A DNA stretch of 64,000 bases from Alphaproteobacteria bacterium UBA2903. GTDB lineage: Bacteria; Pseudomonadota; Alphaproteobacteria; CAAGCB01; CAG-977. Under the pieces are notes generated by a model. The model saw only the letters and a program-made list of their open reading frames with translations. It was not told where the DNA came from and ran no database searches. A program made the position numbers and the translations under genes. Positions 26,728 to 35,073 of the stretch are shown here, piece by piece. How positions within the stretch are numbered: the first letter of the stretch is position 1; each line of letters opens with the position of its first letter. Location of the stretch: contig DEDN01000027.1 of NCBI GenBank assembly GCA_002349565.1, forward strand, positions 16,750 to 80,749, given 5' to 3'.

Positions 26728-26910
26728 TCACACGGGATTGCTTTTGGTCAAAACATATTCCAGTTTTTTGCGCGCCAGCATTTTCAGCGACAGCATCGGC
26801 GTGTTGCGCGGCGCCATAAAGCTGACCTCCGTTCCCGTTTCTTCGTGAACGGCAATGACTTTGACGGCATTGCCTATCGGTTGGATTTGCAGGATGATTC
26901 CGTCGCTCAC
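26728..26910 (-). CDS. Small DUF6898-like protein
   Basis: 60 residues from the GTG at 26908-26910, whose GTGA overlaps the M16 protease stop; a GTG 18 bases earlier lies inside that gene. GNAVKVIAVHEETGTEVSFMAPRNTP followed by LARKKLEYVL resembles a small alphaproteobacterial family I recall as DUF6898. Function unknown. Sits between the M16 protease and rpiB in the same run. Confidence 0.65.
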   Translation of the reverse strand: MSDGIILQIQPIGNAVKVIAVHEETGTEVSFMAPRNTPMLSLKMLARKKLEYVLTKSNPV

Positions 26911-28163
26911 GAGTTCAAAGCTCCGCACAATTCATCGTAAGACATCACGTTTTTGACGGGGCCCAAAGCGGCAAAGGTCGGTTTTTGCGCAAACGTCTTG
27001 CGCGCGAAATCCAACACCTGTTCGGGCGTTACGGCGTTGATTTTGTCCAGCACTTCGTCCTTTTCAATCAAGCGGTCGTAAATCAGCAGATTGCCCGCGT
27101 TTTGTTCGCAGCGCGCCGTCGGATGTTCCAAAGACATCAAAATCCCCGCCTTCAGCTGGGCTTTGCCGCGGTTCAACTCTTCTTCGGTCAAAGAATCCTG
27201 CATTTTTTTGATTTCGTCGCAAACGGCGGGCATGATTTCAGCGGCTTCCTCTTCGCCCGTTCCCGCGTAAACGCCGAACAGCCCGCCCTTTGTCGCGGGG
27301 GAAAAGAACGAATACACCGTATAGACCAAGCCCCGCTTTTCGCGGATTTCCTGAAACAGCCGCGACGACATGCCGCCGCCGAACACCGTCGAAAGCAAAT
27401 GCGCGGTGTAATAGTTTTCGTCATAGTACGACACCGACGGAAAACCCAAAATCAGATTGACCTGCTCGATTTTCTTTTTTTGGCGGAAATCCCCGCCGGC
27501 ATAGGACGGCTGCGGCGCTTCAAAGCCCTTTGCGGGGGCGAGTTCGGCAAACGCCTTTTCAACCAAAGACACGAAAACGTCGTGCTTGACATTGCCGCTT
27601 GCCGCCAGCACCATTCTGTCGGGCGTGTAGTTCGATTTCAAGTAGTGGTTCAGCGTTTCGCGGCTGACTCCCTTGACCGTTTCGACGGAGCCCAGAACGG
27701 GACGGCCGAACGACTGATTCGGAAAAGCCGTTTCCTGAAAATAATCGAAAATAATATCGTCGGGGGTATCGACGGATTGGTTGATTTCCTGCAAAACGAC
27801 GGCTTTTTCACGGTCGAATTCGTCGGGCGCGAACGTCGAATGAAGCAAAATATCCGCCAGAATATCGACGGCAAGAGGCAAATCCTCTTTCAGCACTTTG
27901 ATATAAAAGGATGTCGTTTCGCGCGACGTGCAGGCATTGAAATAGCCGCCGACGTTTTCGATTTCCTCGGCGATTTGGCGGGCGGTGCGGGTGGTCGTGC
28001 CTTTGAACACCATGTGTTCAAGCAGGTGAGAAATGCCGTTGATTTCGGCGGGTTCATACATCGACCCGACCCCGACCCACGCGCCCAAAGCCACGGTGTC
28101 GAGTTCGTTCATTTCGTCGGTTACGATTCGCAGGGAATTCGGCAAACGGGAAACGGTGCGCAT
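26907..28163 (-). CDS. M16-family zinc peptidase (processing-peptidase-like)
   Basis: 418 residues, with the inverted zinc motif HLLEH (H46, E49, H50) and the conserved VVLQEINQ and GGGMSSRLFQEIREKRGLVYTVYS regions of mitochondrial-processing-peptidase beta-like proteins. Two bases after thrC, the standard alphaproteobacterial neighbour. No signal peptide is seen. Confidence 0.93.
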   Translation of the reverse strand: MRTVSRLPNSLRIVTDEMNELDTVALGAWVGVGSMYEPAEINGISHLLEHMVFKGTTTRTARQIAEEIENVGGYFNACTSRETTSFYIKVLKEDLPLAVDILADILLHSTFAPDEFDREKAVVLQEINQSVDTPDDIIFDYFQETAFPNQSFGRPVLGSVETVKGVSRETLNHYLKSNYTPDRMVLAASGNVKHDVFVSLVEKAFAELAPAKGFEAPQPSYAGGDFRQKKKIEQVNLILGFPSVSYYDENYYTAHLLSTVFGGGMSSRLFQEIREKRGLVYTVYSFFSPATKGGLFGVYAGTGEEEAAEIMPAVCDEIKKMQDSLTEEELNRGKAQLKAGILMSLEHPTARCEQNAGNLLIYDRLIEKDEVLDKINAVTPEQVLDFARKTFAQKPTFAALGPVKNVMSYDELCGALNS

Positions 28164-28165
28164 TT

Positions 28166-29563
28166 TCAGACCTCTTTTTTCACACTGTTTTCAATAAAGT
28201 AGGTAATCGAATCATATTGATTCGGCAAAACGGTAAAGCTTTCGCGCCGCGTCATCAAATCCGACAAAACGGGCGGCAAAGCGGGCGTTATGCCCGTCGC
28301 TTCGCGCACGGGAATCGGGAATTTCGCGGGATGAGCCGTCGCCAGCACAATCATCGGAACATCTTTTTCGGCATACCGTTCCGCCGCCGCAAAGCCGATG
28401 GCGGAATGCGGATCGACGATTTCGCCCGACAGCTTGTAAACGCGCGCGATTTCCGCTTTCGTTTCCGCGTCGTCGCAGCGCATCCCCTTGAAGAATGCGC
28501 GGATTTTCGTCAAAACATCGGCGGGGACTTCATATTTTCCGTCGTATTTGAACACGTCCATCAGATGCACAATCGCTTTTGCGTCGCGGTCGAACATCTC
28601 GAACAGCAAGCGTTCAAAGTTTGACGAGATTTGAATATCCATCGACGGGCTGATGGACGGCTTGACGGGACGTTTTTCCATAACGCCCGTTTCCAAAAAC
28701 CGCGGCAGAATGTCGTTCGCATTCGACCCCAGCACCAGCGTTTTAATCGGCAGTCCCGCCTTTTTCGCGACAAAGCCCGCGAAAATGTTGCCGAAGTTGC
28801 CCGTCGGCACGGCAAAGGACACTTCGCGGTCGGGCGCGCCCAGCTGTAAAGCGGCATAGAAATAGTACACGACTTGCGCCATAATGCGCGCCCAGTTAAT
28901 CGAGTTCACGGCGGACAGATTGTATTTCGTTCTGAACGCTTCGTCGCCGAACAGCGCTTTGACAATCGCCTGACAATCGTCGAAAGTGCCTTCCAGCGCG
29001 ATATTGAACACGTTGCGCGACAAAGTCGTCGTCATCTGACGGCGCTGGACTTCGGACACGCGGTTGTGCGGATGCAAAATAAAGATGTCCAGATTATCCA
29101 GTCCTTTGCAGGCTTCAATCGCCGCCGATCCCGTGTCGCCCGATGTTGCGCCGACAATGGTGATATGCTTTCCGCTGCGGGACAAAACGCGGTTGAACAT
29201 CCGCCCGACCACCTGCAAAGCGTAATCCTTGAACGCCAAAGTCGGACCGTAAAACAGCTGTTCGACCCACAGATTTTCGCGAATTTGCTTTAACGGAGCG
29301 ACGGCGGCGTGCGTGAATTTGCCGTAAGCGCCCGCCGCGATATCCTTTAATTCGGATTCGGTCAAGCAGCCCGCCGTAAAAGGCGCCATGACTTTCGCCG
29401 CCAGTTCGGGATAGCTCAACGCCTGCATTTTGCGAATTTCGTCCGCCGAAAAGAGCGGGTATTCCTGCGGAACGTACAGCCCGCCGTCGGGGGCAAGCCC
29501 CGCCAGCAAAACGTTTTCAAAATCCAAAGCGGACGCTTTGCCGCGCGTACTGATATATTTCAC
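28166..29563 (-). CDS. thrC: Threonine synthase
   Basis: 465 residues; converts phosphohomoserine to threonine with PLP. The PLP lysine is K112 in LAFKDYALQVVG; GATSGDTGSAAIEA and AVPTGNFGNIFAG bind phosphate. First gene of the seven-gene run that ends at nusB. Confidence 0.96.
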   Translation of the reverse strand: MKYISTRGKASALDFENVLLAGLAPDGGLYVPQEYPLFSADEIRKMQALSYPELAAKVMAPFTAGCLTESELKDIAAGAYGKFTHAAVAPLKQIRENLWVEQLFYGPTLAFKDYALQVVGRMFNRVLSRSGKHITIVGATSGDTGSAAIEACKGLDNLDIFILHPHNRVSEVQRRQMTTTLSRNVFNIALEGTFDDCQAIVKALFGDEAFRTKYNLSAVNSINWARIMAQVVYYFYAALQLGAPDREVSFAVPTGNFGNIFAGFVAKKAGLPIKTLVLGSNANDILPRFLETGVMEKRPVKPSISPSMDIQISSNFERLLFEMFDRDAKAIVHLMDVFKYDGKYEVPADVLTKIRAFFKGMRCDDAETKAEIARVYKLSGEIVDPHSAIGFAAAERYAEKDVPMIVLATAHPAKFPIPVREATGITPALPPVLSDLMTRRESFTVLPNQYDSITYFIENSVKKEV

Positions 29564-29600
29564 GAATAAGCTCCTTGCAACAGGGATAAATCTTTACCCC

Positions 29601-29630
29601 TATATAAGTACATCTTTTGTTTAAATACAA
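29601..29630 (-). promoter_or_regulatory. Probable promoter of thrC
   Basis: Minus-strand TTGTAT (29625-29630), 18-base spacer, TATATA (29601-29606). Divergent from the elbB promoter beside it. Confidence 0.45.
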
Positions 29631-29638
29631 CATCGGAT

Positions 29639-29667
29639 TTGAAACTTTGCCCCGTTTTTGGTATAAA
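29639..29667 (+). promoter_or_regulatory. Promoter of elbB
   Basis: TTGAAA (29639-29644), 17-base spacer, TATAAA (29662-29667), followed by GAAAGGA before the ATG at 29700. Confidence 0.7.
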
Positions 29668-29699
29668 GAGCTCAACAAAACAACGAAAGGACGAAACGG

Positions 29700-30347
29700 A
29701 TGAAAAAAATCGCGGTGTTGCTGTCGGGATGCGGAGTTATGGACGGGTCGGAAATTCACGAAGCCGTCACCGCAATGCTTGCCATTGAACAACAGGGGGC
29801 GAAGTATCACTGCTTTGCGCCCGAAGGCAGTCAAGCCGTCGCAATGAACCACATCTTGAAGCGTCCTATGAACGAAACCCGCCGCATGCCCGCCGAAGCC
29901 GCCCGTATCGCGCGCAGCGACCTTTCGCTGTTAAGCTCTTACCGCGCCGCAGACTACGACGGGCTTTTGCTGCCCGGCGGAATGGGGGTGATTTTGAATC
30001 TGTGCGATTTCGCGCACCAAGGACCGAACTGCTCGGTTCATCCCGATGTGGAGCGCGCTTTGATTGAAACGCACCAAGCGGGCAAACCGATTGCCGCGCT
30101 GTGCATTGCGCCCGTTGTCGTCGCCCGCGTGCTGAAAGGCGTAACCGTCACAATCGGCAACGACGCGGAAACGGCAATGGCGATTAAACAAATGGGCGGC
30201 ACGCACAAAATCTGCAATGCCGCCGAAGTCTGCATCGACACGAAAAACAAAATCGTTTCGACGCCGTGCTATATGCTGGACAAATCGCTGAAAGACGTGG
30301 CAATCAGCACTTCAAACGCCGTCAAGGATTTGTTGACGCTTGCTTAG
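29700..30347 (+). CDS. elbB: ElbB-type glyoxalase, DJ-1/PfpI superfamily
   Basis: 215 residues. VLLSGCGVMDGSEIHEAV and the nucleophile-elbow AALCIAPVVVARVL (Cys at about 138) mark ElbB, formerly called isoprenoid-biosynthesis protein and reported to have glyoxalase activity. Single gene with its own promoter. Its last 26 bases overlap the convergent DedA gene. Confidence 0.9.
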   Translation: MKKIAVLLSGCGVMDGSEIHEAVTAMLAIEQQGAKYHCFAPEGSQAVAMNHILKRPMNETRRMPAEAARIARSDLSLLSSYRAADYDGLLLPGGMGVILNLCDFAHQGPNCSVHPDVERALIETHQAGKPIAALCIAPVVVARVLKGVTVTIGNDAETAMAIKQMGGTHKICNAAEVCIDTKNKIVSTPCYMLDKSLKDVAISTSNAVKDLLTLA

Positions 30348-31005
30348 CCGCCGCTTCGCGTTTGGATTTCCAGATGAAATAGAATGACGTTAAAATTCCG
30401 AATCCGATAAGGACGACGGGAATAATCGTCAAAATCCGCATGACGTCTTCCTGATGGTTACGGAAAAACTCGGTCTGTCCCGCGAAATAGCTGAGCGTAA
30501 TCAGCAAACCGACCCACAACACACCGCTGACCCAGTTGACAACGTGGAACACGCGGCGTTCCATGCCCGACACGCCGATAAACAGCGGCATCAGCGTCCG
30601 CACGAACGCGGTAAAACGCGCCAGCAACAAAGCCAGAATACCGTATTTGTGCAACATTCTTTCGGTTTTGTCGTGGTATTTTTGGGGAATATGGCTCATC
30701 CAGCGTTTAACGACGCGGCTTTCGCTCAGCCACCTGCCCTGCCAATAGCCGACTTCGGAACCCAGCGCCGCGCCGACCGTCAAAACCGCAAGGGTAATCC
30801 AGTAATCGGCAATGCCGTGAACAATCAGCGTTCCCGCCAACAGCAACAAGCTGTCGCCCGGCAGAAAAGTCGCGGGCAAAATACCGTTTTCCAACACCAG
30901 CACAACGAACAAAACGGCATAAAGCATAAAAACCAAATCGGGATTGGCAAGCGTTTGAAAATCCTGTTCCCACAAAGCTTTTAACAACGTCCCGATTTTT
31001 TCCAT
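30322..31005 (-). CDS. DedA-family membrane protein
   Basis: 227 residues with about five membrane segments. ENGILPATFLPGDSLLLLAGTL and FGRFTAFVRTL-type sequence (LLARFTAFVRTLMPLFIGVSGM) are the DedA/SNARE-assoc signatures; family members flip phospholipids or undecaprenyl phosphate. AAAGGA precedes the ATG. Convergent overlap with elbB. Confidence 0.9.
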   Translation of the reverse strand: MEKIGTLLKALWEQDFQTLANPDLVFMLYAVLFVVLVLENGILPATFLPGDSLLLLAGTLIVHGIADYWITLAVLTVGAALGSEVGYWQGRWLSESRVVKRWMSHIPQKYHDKTERMLHKYGILALLLARFTAFVRTLMPLFIGVSGMERRVFHVVNWVSGVLWVGLLITLSYFAGQTEFFRNHQEDVMRILTIIPVVLIGFGILTSFYFIWKSKREAAAKQASTNP

Positions 31006-31067
31006 AACTTACCGTCCTTTCCGTTGATTGATTCGTTAATAAAGATAATGAAAAAAAGACTTGTTTT

Positions 31068-31577
31068 TCAACAGTTATTTTTACCTTTTTGACAAAAAAG
31101 TTTCACAATGCCGGCGTGTCCGTTTTTTTGCGCCAGCTCAACCGCCGTCTGCCCGCCGTACACCTGTTTTTCGGGGTTTGCGCCCGCGTCGAACAACAGC
31201 TTTGCGACCGTAAAATAACCGCGCAAAGCCGCATCCGCCAAAGCTTCGTCCAAAGCGGCGGGAGCGGCGGGAATCAAAACGCGCGCCGTATCGGCGTTGT
31301 TGTGCGCGGCGGCGGCAATCAAAGCGGCGTCCGCCTCCCCTCCTTTGAGCTTCAACAGCCGTTCGACCAAAGCCGTATGCCCGAACCGCGCGGCGGCGAC
31401 AATCGCCCAGGAATCGAAAACGCCCGCTTCGATAAAACATTCGACGATTTCGGTTTCGCCCGCTTCGCACGCGTTGACCAAAGCCCCTTTGAAATCGTCC
31501 GCCGCCCCTCCCTGCTTCAAACATTCCCGCAGTTGAGCGATATCTTGATTTTTAACGGCTTCGTAGACGGACGGCAT
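31068..31577 (-). CDS. Ankyrin-repeat protein
   Basis: 169 residues composed almost entirely of ankyrin-like helix pairs (for example ALVNACEAGETEIVECFIEAG, AIVAAARFGHTALVERLLKLK and TAVELAQKNGHAGIVKLFCQKG). No signal peptide or TM segment, so cytoplasmic. Binding partner unknown. AGGAG ten bases before the ATG. Confidence 0.85.
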   Translation of the reverse strand: MPSVYEAVKNQDIAQLRECLKQGGAADDFKGALVNACEAGETEIVECFIEAGVFDSWAIVAAARFGHTALVERLLKLKGGEADAALIAAAAHNNADTARVLIPAAPAALDEALADAALRGYFTVAKLLFDAGANPEKQVYGGQTAVELAQKNGHAGIVKLFCQKGKNNC

Positions 31578-31623
31578 GGGCGGCTTCTCCTGTTTTTTTT
31601 GATGATAACACCCGATTTTTCGT

Positions 31624-31652
31624 TTGTCACAGCCCTTTTTGGCTTTTATACT
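31624..31652 (+). promoter_or_regulatory. Promoter of nadE
   Basis: TTGTCA (31624-31629), 17-base spacer, TATACT (31647-31652); AAAGGAG follows, then the ATG at 31681. Confidence 0.75.
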
Positions 31653-31680
31653 TGCCCCGATTTTTCAAAGGAGATTCTCC

Positions 31681-33720
31681 ATGACCGATTTTGACGAAAA
31701 CAAACTGGCGGAACTGGCAAAACAAGCGGACGTTTTTTTGCAAACGGGCGTTAAAGACGCCGACACCGAACGCGTTTTCGACGAAATCAAGCAAATCGTA
31801 TCAAAGGAAGCGGGCTGCATCGGTCTGGCGCAGATTGATTTGACCATCGGCGACATCGCGGGCAACGGATTGAAAATCGCGCGCTATATCCGATATGCCG
31901 AACGCGTCGGACTGGATATGATTGTGTTCCCCGAACTGGCGTTAATGGGCTATCCCGTCGAAGACATCATCGACCGCCACCCCGTCGTCGTTTCCGAAAA
32001 CGTCCGCTGGGTCAAAGAGCTGGCAAAGCTTTGCAAAAACACCACCGCTTTGGTCGGATTTGTGGAGCCGCGCGGGGATTCGCCCGTCGGACGGCGGTAT
32101 TACAATTCCGTCGCCGTGTTGCACAAGGGGGAGATTCAGGGCATCGTCCGCAAACGTCTGCTGCCGACGTATTCGGAATTTAACGACAGCCGCTATATCG
32201 AGCCGTCGCCCGTCGCGGGCGTTCAGCCTGCCGACACTTTGGGCGCGTTCACCCCCGAAAAAGTCGTCGATATGAAAAAAACAATTACCGTCAACGGCAT
32301 ATCCTACGGCATTTCGATTTGCGAAGACTGCTGGAACAACAAATCTTTCTTTCATCACACTTTGTACGCCGTCGACCCCGTGGACGAACTGGCGCGGGAC
32401 AAACCCGACGTCTTTATCAACTGTTCGGCGTCGCCCTGCCGCGCGAAAAAGGAACAGCTGAAACACAATATGCTGTCCTTTATCGCCAAACAGTACGGGA
32501 TTCCGTTTGCTTACGTCAATCAGGTCGGCGCGATGGACTGCTGTTCTTTTGACGGGGCGAGCCGCGTGTTTTCCGCCGACGGCGTTTTGACGGCGCGGGC
32601 GGTGTCGTTCGCCGAACAATGTCTGATTGTCAATCCGACGAAAAACAAAGGCGCGGTCTATCCTTTGACCAAAGGGCTGGAAAAAACGCTGTCTGAAGAA
32701 AAAGTTTTCACTTTGGATTACGAAAACGATTTGGAGCGCACTTACAAAACAATCGTGCAAGCCGTTCGCGGATACTTTTCGAAATGCGGGCTGAAGCGCG
32801 CGGTTTTGGGACTGTCGGGCGGATTGGATTCGACGGTTTGCGCGGTTTTGCTGGCGGACGCTTTGGGCGCGGAAAACGTGTTCGGCGTCAGCATGCCATC
32901 CGAAATCACCAGTACGGAAAGCCGCGACGACGCCGCGACGCTGGCAAAGAATCTCGGCATTCACTTTACTCAAATGCCGATCAAGACAATGGTTGACGCG
33001 ACAAACGGCTGTTTCGCCGAACTGTTTGCCAAAGTCGAATCGCAATGGGACTGCCGTTACAAAGCGTCCTTTACGCAAGACAATATCCAAGCCCGTTCCC
33101 GCGCCGTGTTTTTATGGGGAATCGCCAACGAATTCGCCGCCTGCATTCCCATTGCCACATCGGACAAATCCGAGCTTTATATGGGATACGCGACGATTAA
33201 CGGCGATATGTCGGGCGGGTTCGCCCCGATCGCCGACGTGCCGAAAACCAAGCTGTTCGCCTTGGCGCGGTGGCTGAACGCGAACAGAGCGGTCAAAAAC
33301 GCCGTTCCCGAATCCGTTATCCTGAAACGCCCCGGCGCGGAGCTGGCAATCGACCCGAAAACGGGCAAACCCTTGATTGCCGAGGACGCTTTAATGCCCT
33401 ATCCGTTCCTTGACGAAGTGATTTGGCGTATCGAAAACAAACATGAAAGCTATGCCGATATGCTGGATTCGGAATTCCTGTACGAAAAAACGACGCCCGT
33501 TTCCCGCGAACAAAAAAACGCTTGGCTGGACAAGTTTTACAAGCGTATGGCGGGCGCGCTGTACAAATGGTCGATTTTGCCGCCCGCAGTTATCGTGGAA
33601 TCGCGTTCAATCAACAAAATCGACTATCGCCAACCGATTACGTCGTGCCGCATCGACTACAAAGGCAAAACTCCGTCGGAAATCGGCGAGCTGTTAAAAC
33701 TTGCCGATTGCGCGGTATAG
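31681..33720 (+). CDS. nadE: Glutamine-dependent NAD+ synthetase
   Basis: 679 residues. The N-terminal nitrilase-type glutaminase has Glu85 (VFPELALMG), a catalytic Lys in VRKRLLPTYSEFND and Cys in ICEDCWNN (about 214); the C-terminal ATP-pyrophosphatase domain starts near 370 with LSGGLDST (about 377-384). Makes NAD+ from deamido-NAD+, ATP and glutamine. This is the long, Mycobacterium-like form rather than the ~550-residue form. Ends 27 bases inside the convergent TolC gene. Confidence 0.95.
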   Translation: MTDFDENKLAELAKQADVFLQTGVKDADTERVFDEIKQIVSKEAGCIGLAQIDLTIGDIAGNGLKIARYIRYAERVGLDMIVFPELALMGYPVEDIIDRHPVVVSENVRWVKELAKLCKNTTALVGFVEPRGDSPVGRRYYNSVAVLHKGEIQGIVRKRLLPTYSEFNDSRYIEPSPVAGVQPADTLGAFTPEKVVDMKKTITVNGISYGISICEDCWNNKSFFHHTLYAVDPVDELARDKPDVFINCSASPCRAKKEQLKHNMLSFIAKQYGIPFAYVNQVGAMDCCSFDGASRVFSADGVLTARAVSFAEQCLIVNPTKNKGAVYPLTKGLEKTLSEEKVFTLDYENDLERTYKTIVQAVRGYFSKCGLKRAVLGLSGGLDSTVCAVLLADALGAENVFGVSMPSEITSTESRDDAATLAKNLGIHFTQMPIKTMVDATNGCFAELFAKVESQWDCRYKASFTQDNIQARSRAVFLWGIANEFAACIPIATSDKSELYMGYATINGDMSGGFAPIADVPKTKLFALARWLNANRAVKNAVPESVILKRPGAELAIDPKTGKPLIAEDALMPYPFLDEVIWRIENKHESYADMLDSEFLYEKTTPVSREQKNAWLDKFYKRMAGALYKWSILPPAVIVESRSINKIDYRQPITSCRIDYKGKTPSEIGELLKLADCAV

Positions 33721-35073
33721 ATTCGATTTTCCGATTAAAACGGTATAAAACGACGTAATCAGTTCTTGGCGCGCGGTCGCCAGTTGCGCCTGAACGGTCA
33801 GCAGGTTCAACAGCGTTTCCTTTCCCGCCCGATAAGACGCGCGGGACACGCGTTCGTTTTCTTCCGCCGATTTTAAGACGTCTTGGTTAATCGTGTAAGA
33901 CGCCAGCGCGGTTTTATAATCCTGATACGCCGACCAGACCTCGTTTTTAACCGCGTCTTCGGTGCTTTTTTCCCGCCAGACGGCTTGGCGATAGTCATAG
34001 CGCGCCTTTGCCAGAGCGTAGGATTTGGAAAAGCCTTCGAACAACGGAACGTTCAGCGCCACGCCGACATCGCCGCCGTAAGTGTAGGGATATCCGTCTT
34101 TAAAAGGTTTGTCGTCTTTCCACCGGTCGGCATAGGACGCGTTCGCCGTCAAAGCCAACGTCGGCGCCATCGCGGATTTCGCGGCGTCTATTCCCGCCGA
34201 AGCCGCCGCTTTGGCTTTTGCCGCGCCTTTGATTTCGGGACGCAGATCCAACGCCAGCTTTATCATCTTTTGCACGGGCATTTTTTCCGCCAACGCGGTT
34301 GAACCGTCGTCTTTTTTCGGCACGACCAGAGAAAACTTCGTTTCGGGCGGCAGGTTCAGCAACGTCGCCAGATTCGCCTGATTCTTTTCAATCGTGTTTT
34401 GCGCCGCCGTCACCGCCAGCTTGGAACGCAGATACGTTGTCTTCGCCAACAATAAATCGGACGTCGCCGCTTTGCCGACCTGATATTTCTTTTGCGTTTC
34501 GTCGTATGATTTTTTATAGGACGCGACGCTGGTTTCGGCGGATTTCAAAACCTCTTTCGCGCTCAGCAAATCCATGTACGCGCTGTGAACGCCCAACACC
34601 AAATCGTGCAAAGCCGCATTGTAGCCGAACGCCGCCTGTTCCATATACGCTTTCATCATATCCGTTGACGCGGAACGTCCGCCGAAATCCAGCAACAGCC
34701 AGTTCAAAGCGACGTTGATCGAATACGACTTGACTTTCATATCTTTATAGACATCGGCGTTCGGTTCGTCGTATTGCCCTTTGCCGTGCGACGCCGTCGC
34801 CGCCGCCGTCAGATTGACGTTCGGCAGATAAGCGGCTTTGCTTGCGCCGAATCCCGCTTCCGCCGATTTGACCGCCATAAAGGTGCGGTTCAAGTCGGGG
34901 TTGTTGCACACGCCGATTTGAATCAAGTCGTTCAACCCCAGCTTGCCTTTAACATTCACTTTCGACAGGCAGTTTTCAGGGGCTTTTTGCGTATAAACCG
35001 ACATCGGGTCGAACGCGTTCGCGGGGGCGGTCAAAAGCACCGCGACGCCCGCCGTTAACAACATCTTTTTCAT
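33694..35073 (-). CDS. TolC-family outer-membrane efflux protein
   Basis: 459 residues: signal peptide (MKKMLLTAGVAVLLTAPANA), then the two repeated OEP helical/barrel halves. LSAKEVLKSAETSVASYKKSYDETQKKYQVGKAATSDLLLAKT and the second-half counterpart RVSRASYRAGKETLLNLLTVQAQL are typical. Last gene of the MFP-RND-TolC run; the ATG overlaps the RND stop as ATGA. Confidence 0.93.
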   Translation of the reverse strand: MKKMLLTAGVAVLLTAPANAFDPMSVYTQKAPENCLSKVNVKGKLGLNDLIQIGVCNNPDLNRTFMAVKSAEAGFGASKAAYLPNVNLTAAATASHGKGQYDEPNADVYKDMKVKSYSINVALNWLLLDFGGRSASTDMMKAYMEQAAFGYNAALHDLVLGVHSAYMDLLSAKEVLKSAETSVASYKKSYDETQKKYQVGKAATSDLLLAKTTYLRSKLAVTAAQNTIEKNQANLATLLNLPPETKFSLVVPKKDDGSTALAEKMPVQKMIKLALDLRPEIKGAAKAKAAASAGIDAAKSAMAPTLALTANASYADRWKDDKPFKDGYPYTYGGDVGVALNVPLFEGFSKSYALAKARYDYRQAVWREKSTEDAVKNEVWSAYQDYKTALASYTINQDVLKSAEENERVSRASYRAGKETLLNLLTVQAQLATARQELITSFYTVLIGKSNLYRAIGKF